A stretch of 22,033 nt of DNA. Origin: a bacterium (GTDB lineage Bacteria > Patescibacteriota > Saccharimonadia > Saccharimonadales > UBA4665). The notes beneath the pieces are model-generated. The model was not told the DNA's origin and made no database searches. It was given only the letters and a program-made list of their open reading frames with translations. This document shows, piece after piece, positions 21,882 to 22,033 of the stretch. A program made the position numbers and the translations under genes. Where the stretch lies: contig JAJZWH010000007.1 in assembly GCA_021846765.1 (NCBI GenBank), positions 1 through 22,033 of the forward strand, given 5' to 3'. Every line of letters starts with the position of its first letter. Within the stretch, counting starts at the first letter, position 1.

Positions 21882-22033
21882 ATGCCAAAGCAAAATAAGC
21901 TGAAGCGATTGCTTATGGTAAGGAATCGCTTACTAAAAGTAGCTAAGCCAATGATCGTAGTTGGCTTGTTTTTGTTTGTTTGTTTCTCTGTAGTAGTATC
22001 TACCAATACACCAGCCCTAGCTGCGGCTAGTAA
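21882..22033 (+). CDS. Secreted protein, N-terminal fragment running off the window
   Basis: The open frame from ATG 21882 reaches the window edge (50 codons). It starts with a basic region (MPKQNKLKRLLMVRNRLLKVAKP), then a hydrophobic core (MIVVGLFLFVCFSVVV) and TNTPALAAAS, a signal peptide with a likely ALA cleavage site. The n-region is long, as often seen in Gram-positive-like cells. No clear Shine-Dalgarno precedes it. A perfect 8-bp inverted repeat, AAGCGATT (21903-21910) and AATCGCTT (21924-21931), lies within the first codons. The function is unknown because the mature part is outside. Confidence 0.7.
   Translation, partial: MPKQNKLKRLLMVRNRLLKVAKPMIVVGLFLFVCFSVVVSTNTPALAAAS

Overview
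The window comes from a low-GC bacterium that I place in the candidate phylum Saccharibacteria (TM7, Patescibacteria/CPR). The main reason is the 16S rRNA gene (about 18759-21252), whose diagnostic stretches (GCGGTCATACGG in the 530 loop, GACGGTAGCATATGAATAAG, AACATAAAGGAATTGACGG) match what I remember of that group. The genetic code looks standard, with TGG for Trp and TGA as stop.

Layout. (1) 1-4355 is a dense toxin-antitoxin (TA) island. It holds phd/vapC on the minus strand, then abrB-vapC, RHH-vapC, abrB-vapC and mazE-mazF on the plus strand, and a 5'-truncated vapC remnant. A short degenerate minus-strand coding element (copies A-E) recurs five times between the modules. Four of the five antitoxin genes have sigma70-like promoters placed so that the mRNA would be leaderless or nearly so, and most carry palindromes in or near the promoter. 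(2) 4905-5967 holds a pterin-dehydratase-like/RNase HI fusion and the RNase P RNA gene. It converges on the infC-rpmI-rplT operon (minus, 5970-7094). infC has a canonical ribosome site but an AUA or AUU start codon. (3) 7095-7884 has no genes but contains three hairpins, two good promoters and possibly one small RNA or attenuated leader. (4) 7885-11773 carries a small membrane protein, a conserved small soluble protein and a 1030-residue TraD/VirB4-like AAA ATPase. The ATPase converges on a minus-strand pair: a DUF11-like surface protein with an LPNTG motif and a two-TM protein. (5) 13952-18487 is gyrB-gyrA. (6) 18582-21726 is a split 16S rRNA gene, interrupted by a 1.0-kb group I intron encoding a LAGLIDADG endonuclease. 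It is flanked by a long processing stem and ends at its own terminator; tRNA-Ala and tRNA-Ile follow from a separate promoter. (7) The right edge opens a secreted-protein gene.

How it fits together: the core genes (translation initiation, ribosomal proteins, RNase P, gyrase, 16S, tRNAs) are compactly arranged and use Shine-Dalgarno sites where I can check. The TA island and the intron are the accessory parts. The most unusual items are the repeated coding element in the TA island, the PCD-RNase HI fusion, the non-AUG infC start, the possible minus-strand RNA upstream of infC, and the 16S intron whose endonuclease stop codon lies inside the ribozyme core.
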